A stretch of DNA of 38,703 nucleotides from an uncultured Prevotella sp. (GCA_945833995.1 CAMAGM010000009.1:1-38703); one strand, 5' to 3'; positions 28,901 to 36,059 are shown, counted from the stretch's first letter. The notes: generated by a model not told the origin, from the letters alone. Numbers and translations: made by a program.

Positions 28901-29391
28901 TGATTGATATAACTCTCAAAGTCCGTTGGCACTGATACTTCTATCTTCTTTGCCTTGAGAGTTGCCATCACAGCTTTTTGCAACACAAGGGCAAGGTCGA
29001 GAGGATGTGTCATGGCTGCAAGGCCATAAACTTTCACGGTGAGCAGACGCTTCTCCTCACGCAAGTTATATATGGCATTTCTAATTGTGGCAAATTTTTC
29101 ATCACCATATTCATAATCCACCCATTCCCTTATACTATTAATATCGTCACCAAGTAAATGGCTCAATACGGCAACAGCATGGCTCTTTCCTGTGCCGTAA
29201 GTTCCGTTTAGCCAAAACGACTTATGGCTATCAAGATCATTGCCTCTCACTGCCTTCAGCACAGTGCGAAGCACCTTGTTAAACTGTTCATTAGGGATGA
29301 ACGATGTCCACTCCCCCTGTTTTTCGTCTTCTATGTTGTAGGCAGCCTTGCCACCACGCAACTTTATTATGTCGTCATATTTTGTAGCCAT
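25942..29391 (-). CDS. brxC: BREX P-loop protein BrxC (type 4 form)
   Basis: 1149 aa; Walker A SFWLNGTYGTGKSHAVAVLSHLL; Walker B-like GLLIVWDEFTDVM; large BrxC-like architecture. Confidence 0.85.
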   Translation of the reverse strand: MATKYDDIIKLRGGKAAYNIEDEKQGEWTSFIPNEQFNKVLRTVLKAVRGNDLDSHKSFWLNGTYGTGKSHAVAVLSHLLGDDINSIREWVDYEYGDEKFATIRNAIYNLREEKRLLTVKVYGLAAMTHPLDLALVLQKAVMATLKAKKIEVSVPTDFESYINHIENHKEIWEHLVETYTALSSIVSNSSQLIDNLRNNDLGTFHRISDTLRETGLDVRMNNENIKQWLIEVQDKLAEMGTYNGLLIVWDEFTDVMTNAIGIPVLKELQEIAERFANEENNSFMFLISHPSAFDKFNSEQLKQTDGRYHREKYNMESVSAFKIMSRKFEILNKERHEQMCLRFYQQNPELLTVFTQTSNDPESTKADLFNLYPLHPGTANLATHYATVVGSSSRSVFEFLGQNDAIRDFLDNEEAYLNGDTITADYLWDYVLKVFQDDVTNYGAVTERFNSYRLQVANEGDAYYAVFKGILLLNAFNNVSGENNNGLVTPSEDNIKALYQGSRYEGMVDTVLQWFNEQGIIQRAPGGLYSVQFSALPSGEIEEKKTEMRNVQFRFTHQILNFSDAASNLFEKKYMQKVIRPYNYKFYSDVQNDSSLRSQIKNGRRETKGSALFFALLMARNNIELATLRTFAESCANDEQDKDLQNIVYIVFDEVMTDGRYEQFIEYQANYACASSHGFIDQQKVHRDHAIGMVKDWMEAAQRNNAIIYISGNEKQPISVKHLSSIVNSAVAPTIYPYGPDACEILRQKAPSTFWKQQNSKEIVRTFLFATSKAELAEITAQMRPIQYLVQDCLDDNMQWKTDVSENHPFKKVYDKVNSIIKYADKSLPFNFDDKFSMLTKPPYGLYGGFSAMAMVAFALRGWENKIFDMQGKPHDKNALIDDIVWLFKVWDDNKSNSKLNFKFQTPEEGKLCKALISLFKLNSKDNTYNDVTSLKDARYAITAEFLGKKNRPLWAIKYASEKAFSNLPFSVSITDEVKKLVDDIVQICMERELRNPALVNETLALIDEMRIEMKNILNIENIFAEGFDNFLKQIELINLKDDELDEVRKYIEQNLQSTVGYWTEEEVVARAKNWRLEQTSNKEWTKVEERNDTPTRVGEQMPNYSVIAEKRKKAKEHIASISSLNVALALLNKLCDEGGEWLLDRINS

Positions 29392-29409
29392 ATCTGTATG
29401 ATAATCTAA

Positions 29410-29859
29410 TTATTCTTGTTTCGTTAAATATCTCTCAATGATGCAACGCTTTAGGTATTCCCTATTTTCTGCTTCTTGTAAAAGGTCCCACAATTCATCG
29501 TCCAACTTTGCGTATAATAGATTCTCGCGGAGGTATTTGGCGGAGGGTGTATGCCCTTTTATTGGAGGTCTGCATTCCTTAATCCAACAAAGGTGATAGA
29601 ATTCCGAAGAACAAAGATGATAGTATGGAACTATAAATGGCACATGACCAATCTCATCGTAATATCTGTGTAATCCATCATAGCTATATATCAAATGTTC
29701 ATCATTCCACATTATTACATTTTGCTTCAATCTCATTAACGATATGTTTTCAACGATTGAAAGCAGAAAAAGCGGTTTGGCATTTGACTTTCCATTCACG
29801 CCGTTCCCTCTTCTTATTGCAAGTAACATTTCTTTGTATAACTGAATTGAAAAGTTCAT
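29410..29859 (-). CDS. Small BREX-embedded protein resembling the N-terminal (sulfur-binding-domain-like) region of HNH restriction endonucleases; no HNH motif
   Basis: 149 aa; pattern KPLFLLSIVE...PFIVPYYHLCSSEFYHL...LRENLLYAKLDDELWDLLQEAENREYLKRCIIERYL; 1-nt gap after brxP, 18-nt gap before brxC. Confidence 0.55.
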   Translation of the reverse strand: MNFSIQLYKEMLLAIRRGNGVNGKSNAKPLFLLSIVENISLMRLKQNVIMWNDEHLIYSYDGLHRYYDEIGHVPFIVPYYHLCSSEFYHLCWIKECRPPIKGHTPSAKYLRENLLYAKLDDELWDLLQEAENREYLKRCIIERYLTKQE

Positions 29860-29860
29860 C

Positions 29861-32371
29861 CTATAATAAAGATTTAAGAGCGGAAATTGGAGACAAATCC
29901 TCTCGCAATGTTATATGCTCAAGTCCCATCGATAATTCTGCGATTAAAACCCGATTGCTATCAGAAGATAAGTATCGTAATACTCTCAAAAGGTCATTTC
30001 TTGCTATGCCAAATTCTTTATATACTCCATTTACTTCTTCTTCTCTATATAAATCAGAGACCCTAAGCATAGATATTTCTTTTGTCTTGCCATATTTATA
30101 TAAAGAGTATGCAACCGCTTCTGGTGACAAATCGCTATATGGCAAACGCATCAATGAGAGTCCTTTTTGATCTTGACTTTCGAATTGTTTTAGTTCCTCG
30201 CCAATAGGAGAGTATTTGAACGTTTGTACCAATGCTTGAACTGCATATTTTATTGTTGTCTCCTTGAATGTTGGAAGAAAATACTCCGTTGCCAACCTAT
30301 CCATACTCTTTCTGTCAAACAAGATTGCAAACCCAAATGTCAATACAAACCACCTCATTAATGGGCTGTTATATGTGAGATTAATATGAATAAGTTCCCA
30401 AAGCAGTGTAGGGGAATCCCTGTTGATTTCAACGCACAACTCTCCAAAATCTGTAATATGTCCGTTCTCGTCAATTATTTCAGCATCTTTTAACCATGCC
30501 TTAAAACTTGGCACTTGTTTTACTCCAAGATAATTGTCTTTCCAAAATGACTCTGGGTCAGACAAATATTGATCCACCCATTCTTGATGAATACCAAATG
30601 TTCCGTATTTTGAAATCTTCATATTTGATGTATTTATTACTGTAGGTTTTAACAATGAATCTGCTACAATGCACCCGACATCATGATACTCCAAGCACTT
30701 ATGGCAATGAATGCATCTTGTTGTCTCTATTGATACATCAGGATAAACAGAAAGTGCTCCTGTCGGACATTCCAGCTCGCAAGACTCACAATTTATGCAA
30801 TATGCTGATTTGTATATTACTCTTCTTATCAAGTATCTTAATTGAATATTGTTGTTGTCGTACAAAATAAAACGATAATCGTTTATTTTTGATTGATAAT
30901 CAATTGAAAAGTTGAAAACTTCATCTTTGTACGACAATTCTCCCAGTACTTGGTTTCCTTTATATTTTACACTATATTTCCCTAAAGCGGAAAGCCATGT
31001 CAGCACATCCTTTTGGGAATAACTTACTTTAGCCTCCCATTTCGTAGAAGATGTTGATATTACAATGGAAGTTAGCGAATCTGAGAATTTTCCACTTCCC
31101 CTCATTTTCCATTTACGTTCGGATATATATTCCTCTTTATTGGGAATATTTCTTTCTTCAACCATATTCTCCAAACGAGAAAGAAATGGTTTGAGATTAC
31201 TATGATAGCAATTGTTCACTATCATATCATCCCATGGTGAACCAAATGGACAAAGAATACAACCAACTCTTGGTTTTCCTACCCTGTATGCACTATTAAT
31301 TGGCAGGTCGTGTCCAAAAAGATATAAAAATACTTCGGTAGTGTTCCATAAAAGAATAGGTCGCGCATTAACAACGAATCTGTGCTTTACGCCTTTGCCA
31401 ATTCGGTTGTAATCGCTTCGTTTGACTGACTCTTCAGCTCGAACACCTTCAAAGGCAATGAAATGACGTTGCTTTTGGCCTTTTGACAACAAAGCCCTAT
31501 ATAATGGCGCTGTCTTCATAACAGAACAACACCAACGATGTGTGTCACTGGGTGTACCAATTTTGTCCCAATAGTTTAACACCGACTCATGGTTACGGGC
31601 GGTATGGAATTTTAAGGCAGGAAATAAATCCTTGTAATATTTCTGTATCTCTTCATACAACGAGAGCGACGGAGGCAACTCATATCCTGTGTCGCTATAA
31701 ATAACCTCGAAATCAGTTGGAGGAATAGCACGAGTACACAAGTCGAGAACAACTTGCGAATCCTTTCCACCAGAGAAAGATGCAATGAAGCGGTCAATCT
31801 TTGTTGATAACAACACACGCTTACCTTCTTTTTGAGCAGCTTCTAAGGGCATGATGTCAAACGACTCACAATCCTGTTTAACAACTGCCATCTTTTGTTT
31901 ACTCTTTTTCTCTACTCGCTCTGCCATTGCCTCAAAATCCATTTTGTTGGCATCAGCTTTATCAAAAGTCTTGTTTACTTTAGAGTAGGCTGTGTAAGTG
32001 TCTCTAATAAACTCGATAGCTTCATTCTCCAAAACGAACATATAGTCAGATGTTTTTCGCAACATTGCATCAACATCCACAGGTATGAGCTTTTGCGGTT
32101 CTATACCTTTGCAAAACTCAAGAGTTGGCTTAGTGTAGATATTTGCTCCTTTCGCGTCAAAAATATGTTCACCTCTATACCAATATTGCTTGTTGATAGC
32201 CCACATGATGGGGGCATCACAATGAGGATAATCCCAACCGAGCTTGTTTAACCCTAATAAGTCAAGTTCTTCATAGAACACAGGACGAGGGGAGATACCC
32301 AATGTACCCTCCACTATGCGGGAATGTAATAACACGCCCCCAGTCTCCTTGTCCCATGTTATTTTATACAC
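29861..32371 (-). CDS. brxP: BREX type 4 BrxP: PAPS-reductase/DndC-like ATP-pyrophosphatase with 4Fe-4S ferredoxin-like motifs and C-terminal DUF4007-like region (ORF can extend to 32539)
   Basis: FIASFSGGKDSQVVLDLCTRAI PP-loop; HRWCCSVMKTAPLYRALL; CINCESCELECPTGAL and CIHCHKCLEYHDVGC; start set at in-frame GTG 32371 (MYKITWDKETGGVLLHS). Confidence 0.85.
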   Translation of the reverse strand: MYKITWDKETGGVLLHSRIVEGTLGISPRPVFYEELDLLGLNKLGWDYPHCDAPIMWAINKQYWYRGEHIFDAKGANIYTKPTLEFCKGIEPQKLIPVDVDAMLRKTSDYMFVLENEAIEFIRDTYTAYSKVNKTFDKADANKMDFEAMAERVEKKSKQKMAVVKQDCESFDIMPLEAAQKEGKRVLLSTKIDRFIASFSGGKDSQVVLDLCTRAIPPTDFEVIYSDTGYELPPSLSLYEEIQKYYKDLFPALKFHTARNHESVLNYWDKIGTPSDTHRWCCSVMKTAPLYRALLSKGQKQRHFIAFEGVRAEESVKRSDYNRIGKGVKHRFVVNARPILLWNTTEVFLYLFGHDLPINSAYRVGKPRVGCILCPFGSPWDDMIVNNCYHSNLKPFLSRLENMVEERNIPNKEEYISERKWKMRGSGKFSDSLTSIVISTSSTKWEAKVSYSQKDVLTWLSALGKYSVKYKGNQVLGELSYKDEVFNFSIDYQSKINDYRFILYDNNNIQLRYLIRRVIYKSAYCINCESCELECPTGALSVYPDVSIETTRCIHCHKCLEYHDVGCIVADSLLKPTVINTSNMKISKYGTFGIHQEWVDQYLSDPESFWKDNYLGVKQVPSFKAWLKDAEIIDENGHITDFGELCVEINRDSPTLLWELIHINLTYNSPLMRWFVLTFGFAILFDRKSMDRLATEYFLPTFKETTIKYAVQALVQTFKYSPIGEELKQFESQDQKGLSLMRLPYSDLSPEAVAYSLYKYGKTKEISMLRVSDLYREEEVNGVYKEFGIARNDLLRVLRYLSSDSNRVLIAELSMGLEHITLREDLSPISALKSLL

Positions 32372-32443
32372 GATTCTTTCATATCTATATTCCGACAGAA
32401 TTCCCAAGAATCGGAAGGTTCTTAGTTGTTGTTCAAGCCAATA

Positions 32444-32484
32444 CAAAAAGAAAGCGTGGGAATCTTTCCTGCTGCCCATCCCAC
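32444..32484 (-). terminator. Terminator/attenuator-like hairpin with T-run in the brxP leader
   Basis: Minus strand GTGGGA-(17 nt)-TCCCAC then GCTTTCTTTTT, about 70-75 nt before the proposed brxP GTG. Confidence 0.55.
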
Positions 32485-32780
32485 AACTCGAGGCTTCTCG
32501 CATTGCCCAACAGTCGAGACGGACAACGCAGAAGCCCACGCATGAGGTATATAATAATCCATAGCGTGTTATTGCCTACATACATCAATGATATACATAC
32601 GACAAAACACGGCTGGAGATAATATACCAACCGTGGACATTCACCGTTGTCTTGTCCTTTGACTGTTAATTGTAACTTTGCGAGAATTACGAGTTGTCAA
32701 AGACAAGCGTCAGATAAACGCCCTTTTCATAAAGACTGCACCCGCCACTCTGCCCCTTGCGAAGCTTCTGCAACGGAATG
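32444..32780 (-). ncRNA. Candidate structured leader RNA or independent small RNA upstream of the BREX operon
   Basis: Promoter at 32787-32818; hairpins 32608-32635 (9 bp) and 32493-32535 (about 15 bp with one bulge); terminator-like end at 32444-32484. Confidence 0.45.
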
Positions 32781-32786
32781 CAACTG

Positions 32787-32818
32787 CAAATATACGGCTT
32801 TTATTTTTTCCAACCAAA
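32787..32818 (-). promoter_or_regulatory. Bacteroidales-type promoter TTTG-N20-TATATTTG for the BREX operon/leader
   Basis: Minus-strand TATATTTG (32787-32794), TTTG (32815-32818), spacer 20 bp. Confidence 0.65.
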
Positions 32819-32900
32819 TGTTTTTGCGACTTTTTGACTTTTTGCCTTTAATTCCTCCTTTGGACCGGGGATAATGTGCAATGAAATACTAATTTTTATG

Positions 32901-32988
32901 AAGATACCTTCGTTAGCCATCTAAGATACCTTCGTTAGCCATCGAGGATATCTTCGTTGGCATTTGAAGATGCCTTGGTATCTCAAGA
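32901..32988. repeat. Four 22-bp tandem units (AAGATACCTTCGTTAGCCATCT type), progressively diverged
   Basis: Unit starts at 32901, 32923, 32945, 32967; first two units nearly identical. Confidence 0.85.
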
Positions 32989-33045
32989 AGTGGAGTTCAT
33001 AAAAGAACCTGTTGAGTTCACAAAATAGTTCGTAAAAGGCCGTCC

Positions 33046-33279
33046 AAGTTCGCAAAAGAGTTCGTAAAAGCAAGTCGTCAAATATACAAGTTGATTTCTC
33101 AAAATCCTCATATCAGCGCTATACAAATGAGCGAGAGCATGGATCTTTCACCCCGCCAGGTTCAGAAATACCTGAAACGTCTTCAAGAATTAGGAAAGAT
33201 AGCTCGTATAGGTGGGCGAAAAATGGGGAAATGGAAGATTATCGATCAAGAATACGAGGGATTCTTTGATAGAATATAA
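33046..33279 (+). pseudogene. C-terminal fragment of an AlbA_2/Schlafen-type ATP-binding protein: KFAKEFVK linker plus winged HTH
   Basis: In-frame KFAKEFVKASRQIYKLISQNPHISAIQMSESMDLSPRQVQKYLKRLQELGKIARIGGRKMGKWKII; no upstream body of the gene. Confidence 0.5.
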
Positions 33280-33425
33280 AGGACGAGGCTTTAGCGATCT
33301 GTACGAACTTATATGCGCAAGTTTTATTTTGCTTTTGACCCTAATACAGCTCCTCGTTATATGAAGTATATCCCGGGGAGGTCGTGAATTTAATTTGCCG
33401 GTAATTTGCTATCACCCAAATAAGA

Positions 33426-33456
33426 AAAAGGGGCGGACTCGTTGGCCCGCCCTTTT
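33426..33456 (-). terminator. Rho-independent-type terminator after the 33477-34529 gene
   Basis: GGGCGG/CCGCCC stem flanked by A/T tracts. Confidence 0.75.
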
Positions 33457-33476
33457 ACAATCGACGATAACAATCG

Positions 33477-34529
33477 TTATTTCACTATAAACTTCTTGCC
33501 GTTTTTAATGTAAAGTCCGGCAGGAAGATTTGTCTTGTTGGTGTATTCTATGCCTGAGATGCTGAAAATGCGGTCGGAGGTTGCGTTTTGCTTAACGGCG
33601 GTGATGCCCGTAACGTCTTCCTTGTTCCAAGTTATGTAGTCGTAGCCTCCGCCAAGGTATTCCTCTCCTTTGTAGAGATAGACATAGAACCAAAGTCCAG
33701 GCTCATCGCCCTCGCCTTCCCAACCACTGTAGCCTTTTCCTTTGTCATAATAGACACAAAGGCTGTAGTCGCCACCATAGAAATAGTAATATGGAGCTTG
33801 TGCTGAATAATAGTTGGTGAGGACTATTTCTGGCACGCCTTCAACGACGCTCTCGTTGTCAATCGTAAACTCGATGTCGTACTCTGATCCATATATGCTC
33901 TTGATGGCGTATGTGCCGTCGGTGTAGGCAACAATCTTGCTTTCAAAATTCTTGTCGATAGCTTCTGCATAGTAGTTGGCAGGAGCGCTCCATGCTTCTT
34001 TCTTCTCGCCTGGAACTACGATGTCTTCCTTGTTCCAAGTTATGTAGTCGTAGCCACCGGCAATGTAGTTGTTGTCTTTGTCGTAGAGATAGGCATAGAA
34101 CCAAAGTCCAGGCTCTTCGCCCTCGCCTTCCCAACCAGTATAGCCTTTTCCTTTGTCATAATAGGCACAAAGGCTGTAGTCGCCAGCACTGAAATAGTAA
34201 TATGGAGCTTGTGCAGAATAGTAGTTGGTTAGGACTACCTCGGGTACGCCTTCAACGACACTCTCGTTGTCGATGGTGAACTCGATGTCTTTCTCTGAGC
34301 CATAGATGCCCTTTATGGCGTATGTGCTGTCAGTGTAGGCAACAATCTCGCTCTCAAAATCCTTGTCGAGTGCTGCGGAATAGTAGTTGGCTTTCGCACT
34401 CCATGCAATAGTCTTTTCCTCTGTTGGATTTTCCTCTTCCTGTGCCATAGCCTTTGGACAAACTGCCAAGAGCATGAGGGCGATTAATGCGTAAATTTTT
34501 CTCATAGTGTTGTTGTTTTGTTGTTGCAA
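33477..34529 (-). CDS. Secreted protein with two tandem ~137-aa Tyr-rich repeats and a T9SS-like C-terminal tail
   Basis: Signal peptide; repeat ...YYSAALDKDFESEIVAYTD...IDNESVVEGVPEVVLTNYYSAQAPYYYF... twice; tail DRIFSISGIEYTNKTNLPAGLYIKNGKKFIVK. Confidence 0.75.
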   Translation of the reverse strand: MQQQNNNTMRKIYALIALMLLAVCPKAMAQEEENPTEEKTIAWSAKANYYSAALDKDFESEIVAYTDSTYAIKGIYGSEKDIEFTIDNESVVEGVPEVVLTNYYSAQAPYYYFSAGDYSLCAYYDKGKGYTGWEGEGEEPGLWFYAYLYDKDNNYIAGGYDYITWNKEDIVVPGEKKEAWSAPANYYAEAIDKNFESKIVAYTDGTYAIKSIYGSEYDIEFTIDNESVVEGVPEIVLTNYYSAQAPYYYFYGGDYSLCVYYDKGKGYSGWEGEGDEPGLWFYVYLYKGEEYLGGGYDYITWNKEDVTGITAVKQNATSDRIFSISGIEYTNKTNLPAGLYIKNGKKFIVK

Positions 34530-34610
34530 GACCTTGGGATTTGAAAATGACCTTCTCCGAAGTTAAGGTCTTGATGAATGGCTCCGGAGAAGGTCGGGGA
34601 GGGTGGGATG

Positions 34611-36038
34611 TTATTTCTTTGTCAGCACACTCGTTGCGCCTGAATAGACGTAGGAGTATGAATATGGTGCATACCAGATTGTCCAGTTGGAGATGGTTAT
34701 GGTGCCATCTTCCTCTATCGTTCCGACTACTGGCGTGTCGGGCGAGTCGTGTTGGCAGAATGTGTAGTAGCCGCTCCAATCGGTCTTGAGGTCGATGGTG
34801 ATCTTACGCAAGTCGAAGTCAACCTTTGCCGTGAAGGTGTCCTCCCAACCATAGAAGTTGTAGATGGAGATGGTGGTGTCGTCCACTTTCGATATCTTCA
34901 CGTCGCTCTCCTGGTCGGTTACCTCAGTCCATGTTGCCCAGTCGTAGGTCATGTCGTAGCAGTTTGTCACCTCGGTGTAGTCGCCCACGATGTCATCAAC
35001 CGTCAGTCCCGCAGCACCGGTGTCCCAAGTCACGTCGTCGAAGCCACCGCCGATGTAGTTGTTATCCTTGTCGTAGAGATAGACGTAGAACCAAAGCTCG
35101 CCCTTGTTGCTGTTGCCGTTCTCCCAACCGGTGTAGCCAGTGCCACGTTGGTAGTAGAGGCAGACGTTGTATTCGCCCGCATGGAAATAGTAGTAAGGAG
35201 CCTGGGTGGAATAGCTGTTGGTGAACACCACCTCAGGTATGCCGTCGATTACGCTCTCGTTGTCAATGTAGAAGTCGAGTGCGTCGCTTGAGCCATAGGC
35301 GCCTTCGATGCGCATTGAGCCATCATCGTAACCCACTATTTGGCAGTTGAAGGTCTTGTCGAGGGCTTCTGAGTAGTATTCTCCGTCGGTGCGCCAAGCC
35401 TCTATCTTACTGCGTGTCACTGTAAACTCGAAGGTGATGGAGTTGGAGTAGTTCTCGTCTTCGGAGATGGCCTGAATCACCACGCTGTGGTCGCCCAGCG
35501 TAAGGTTTGGCAGCGTCACGCTGTTGCTCGATGTTGTGAGGTTGATTGGCTGCTCGCTGTTGCCGTCGTAGTACAAGATGTAGTAGTAGTCGGCGTGCTC
35601 AACGGCTGGCCATGTGAGCACGATGCCCGCTGAGGTCTGCTCCCATGTCGCCTGTGGCTCGGCGAGCTGCACCACGTCGTTTGTTGTTGCCTGCAGCGTG
35701 GCTATGGGCGATGTGGATTTGTCGCCCGCTATGTCGGCATACGACCATACGTTGAGTGTGTATGTGGTGTTTACCTTCAGTCCAGTCGCGAGGAGTGAGG
35801 TGGTGTTGGTTATGCCTCCGAGCACCACTTGTCCGTTGGGGTCGGTGAGTTCGTAGGCATACTGTGTCGCACCGGTCACGGGTGACCAGTTGAACGAAAG
35901 TGTGCTTACTGTCTTTGCGCCCTCTGTTATTGATGTCGCGTCGAGTGGCGACTTCACGATGTCGTCGTCGCTGCACGATGTGATGCCCAAAGTCAATGCA
36001 GCTGCCATCAGCAATATTCCGTATATTCTTTTTTTCAT
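34611..36038 (-). CDS. Lipoprotein with two FnIII-like domains and one copy of the same Tyr-rich repeat domain
   Basis: Lipobox TLGITSCSDDD; FnIII-like TVSTLSFNWSPVTGATQYAYEL; YYSEALDKTFNCQIVGYDD...IDNESVIDGIPEVVFTNSYSTQAPYYYFHAGEYNVCLYY. Confidence 0.75.
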   Translation of the reverse strand: MKKRIYGILLMAAALTLGITSCSDDDIVKSPLDATSITEGAKTVSTLSFNWSPVTGATQYAYELTDPNGQVVLGGITNTTSLLATGLKVNTTYTLNVWSYADIAGDKSTSPIATLQATTNDVVQLAEPQATWEQTSAGIVLTWPAVEHADYYYILYYDGNSEQPINLTTSSNSVTLPNLTLGDHSVVIQAISEDENYSNSITFEFTVTRSKIEAWRTDGEYYSEALDKTFNCQIVGYDDGSMRIEGAYGSSDALDFYIDNESVIDGIPEVVFTNSYSTQAPYYYFHAGEYNVCLYYQRGTGYTGWENGNSNKGELWFYVYLYDKDNNYIGGGFDDVTWDTGAAGLTVDDIVGDYTEVTNCYDMTYDWATWTEVTDQESDVKISKVDDTTISIYNFYGWEDTFTAKVDFDLRKITIDLKTDWSGYYTFCQHDSPDTPVVGTIEEDGTITISNWTIWYAPYSYSYVYSGATSVLTKK

Positions 36039-36059
36039 AGATTCAATAATTACGATTGT

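Noticed and set aside
22097-32539. PglX-type methyltransferase or restriction nuclease in the island
   Set aside because: None of the five ORFs carries a recognizable NPPY/DPPY methylase or HNH/PD-ExK nuclease motif, and flanking ORFs are too short.
32433-32630. 65-aa ORF in the BREX leader (MVYYLQPCFVV...FPRFLFVLA)
   Set aside because: Overlaps strong hairpins and a terminator-like element; better explained as structured RNA, although a leader peptide cannot be excluded.
32444-32780. tmRNA, SRP RNA or RNase P RNA as identity of the BREX leader
   Set aside because: I do not see the hallmark conserved sequences of these RNAs.
32901-33070. CRISPR-like or attachment-site array
   Set aside because: No spacers; part of the pattern is explained by coding 12-nt linker repeats, and no integrase is visible in the window.
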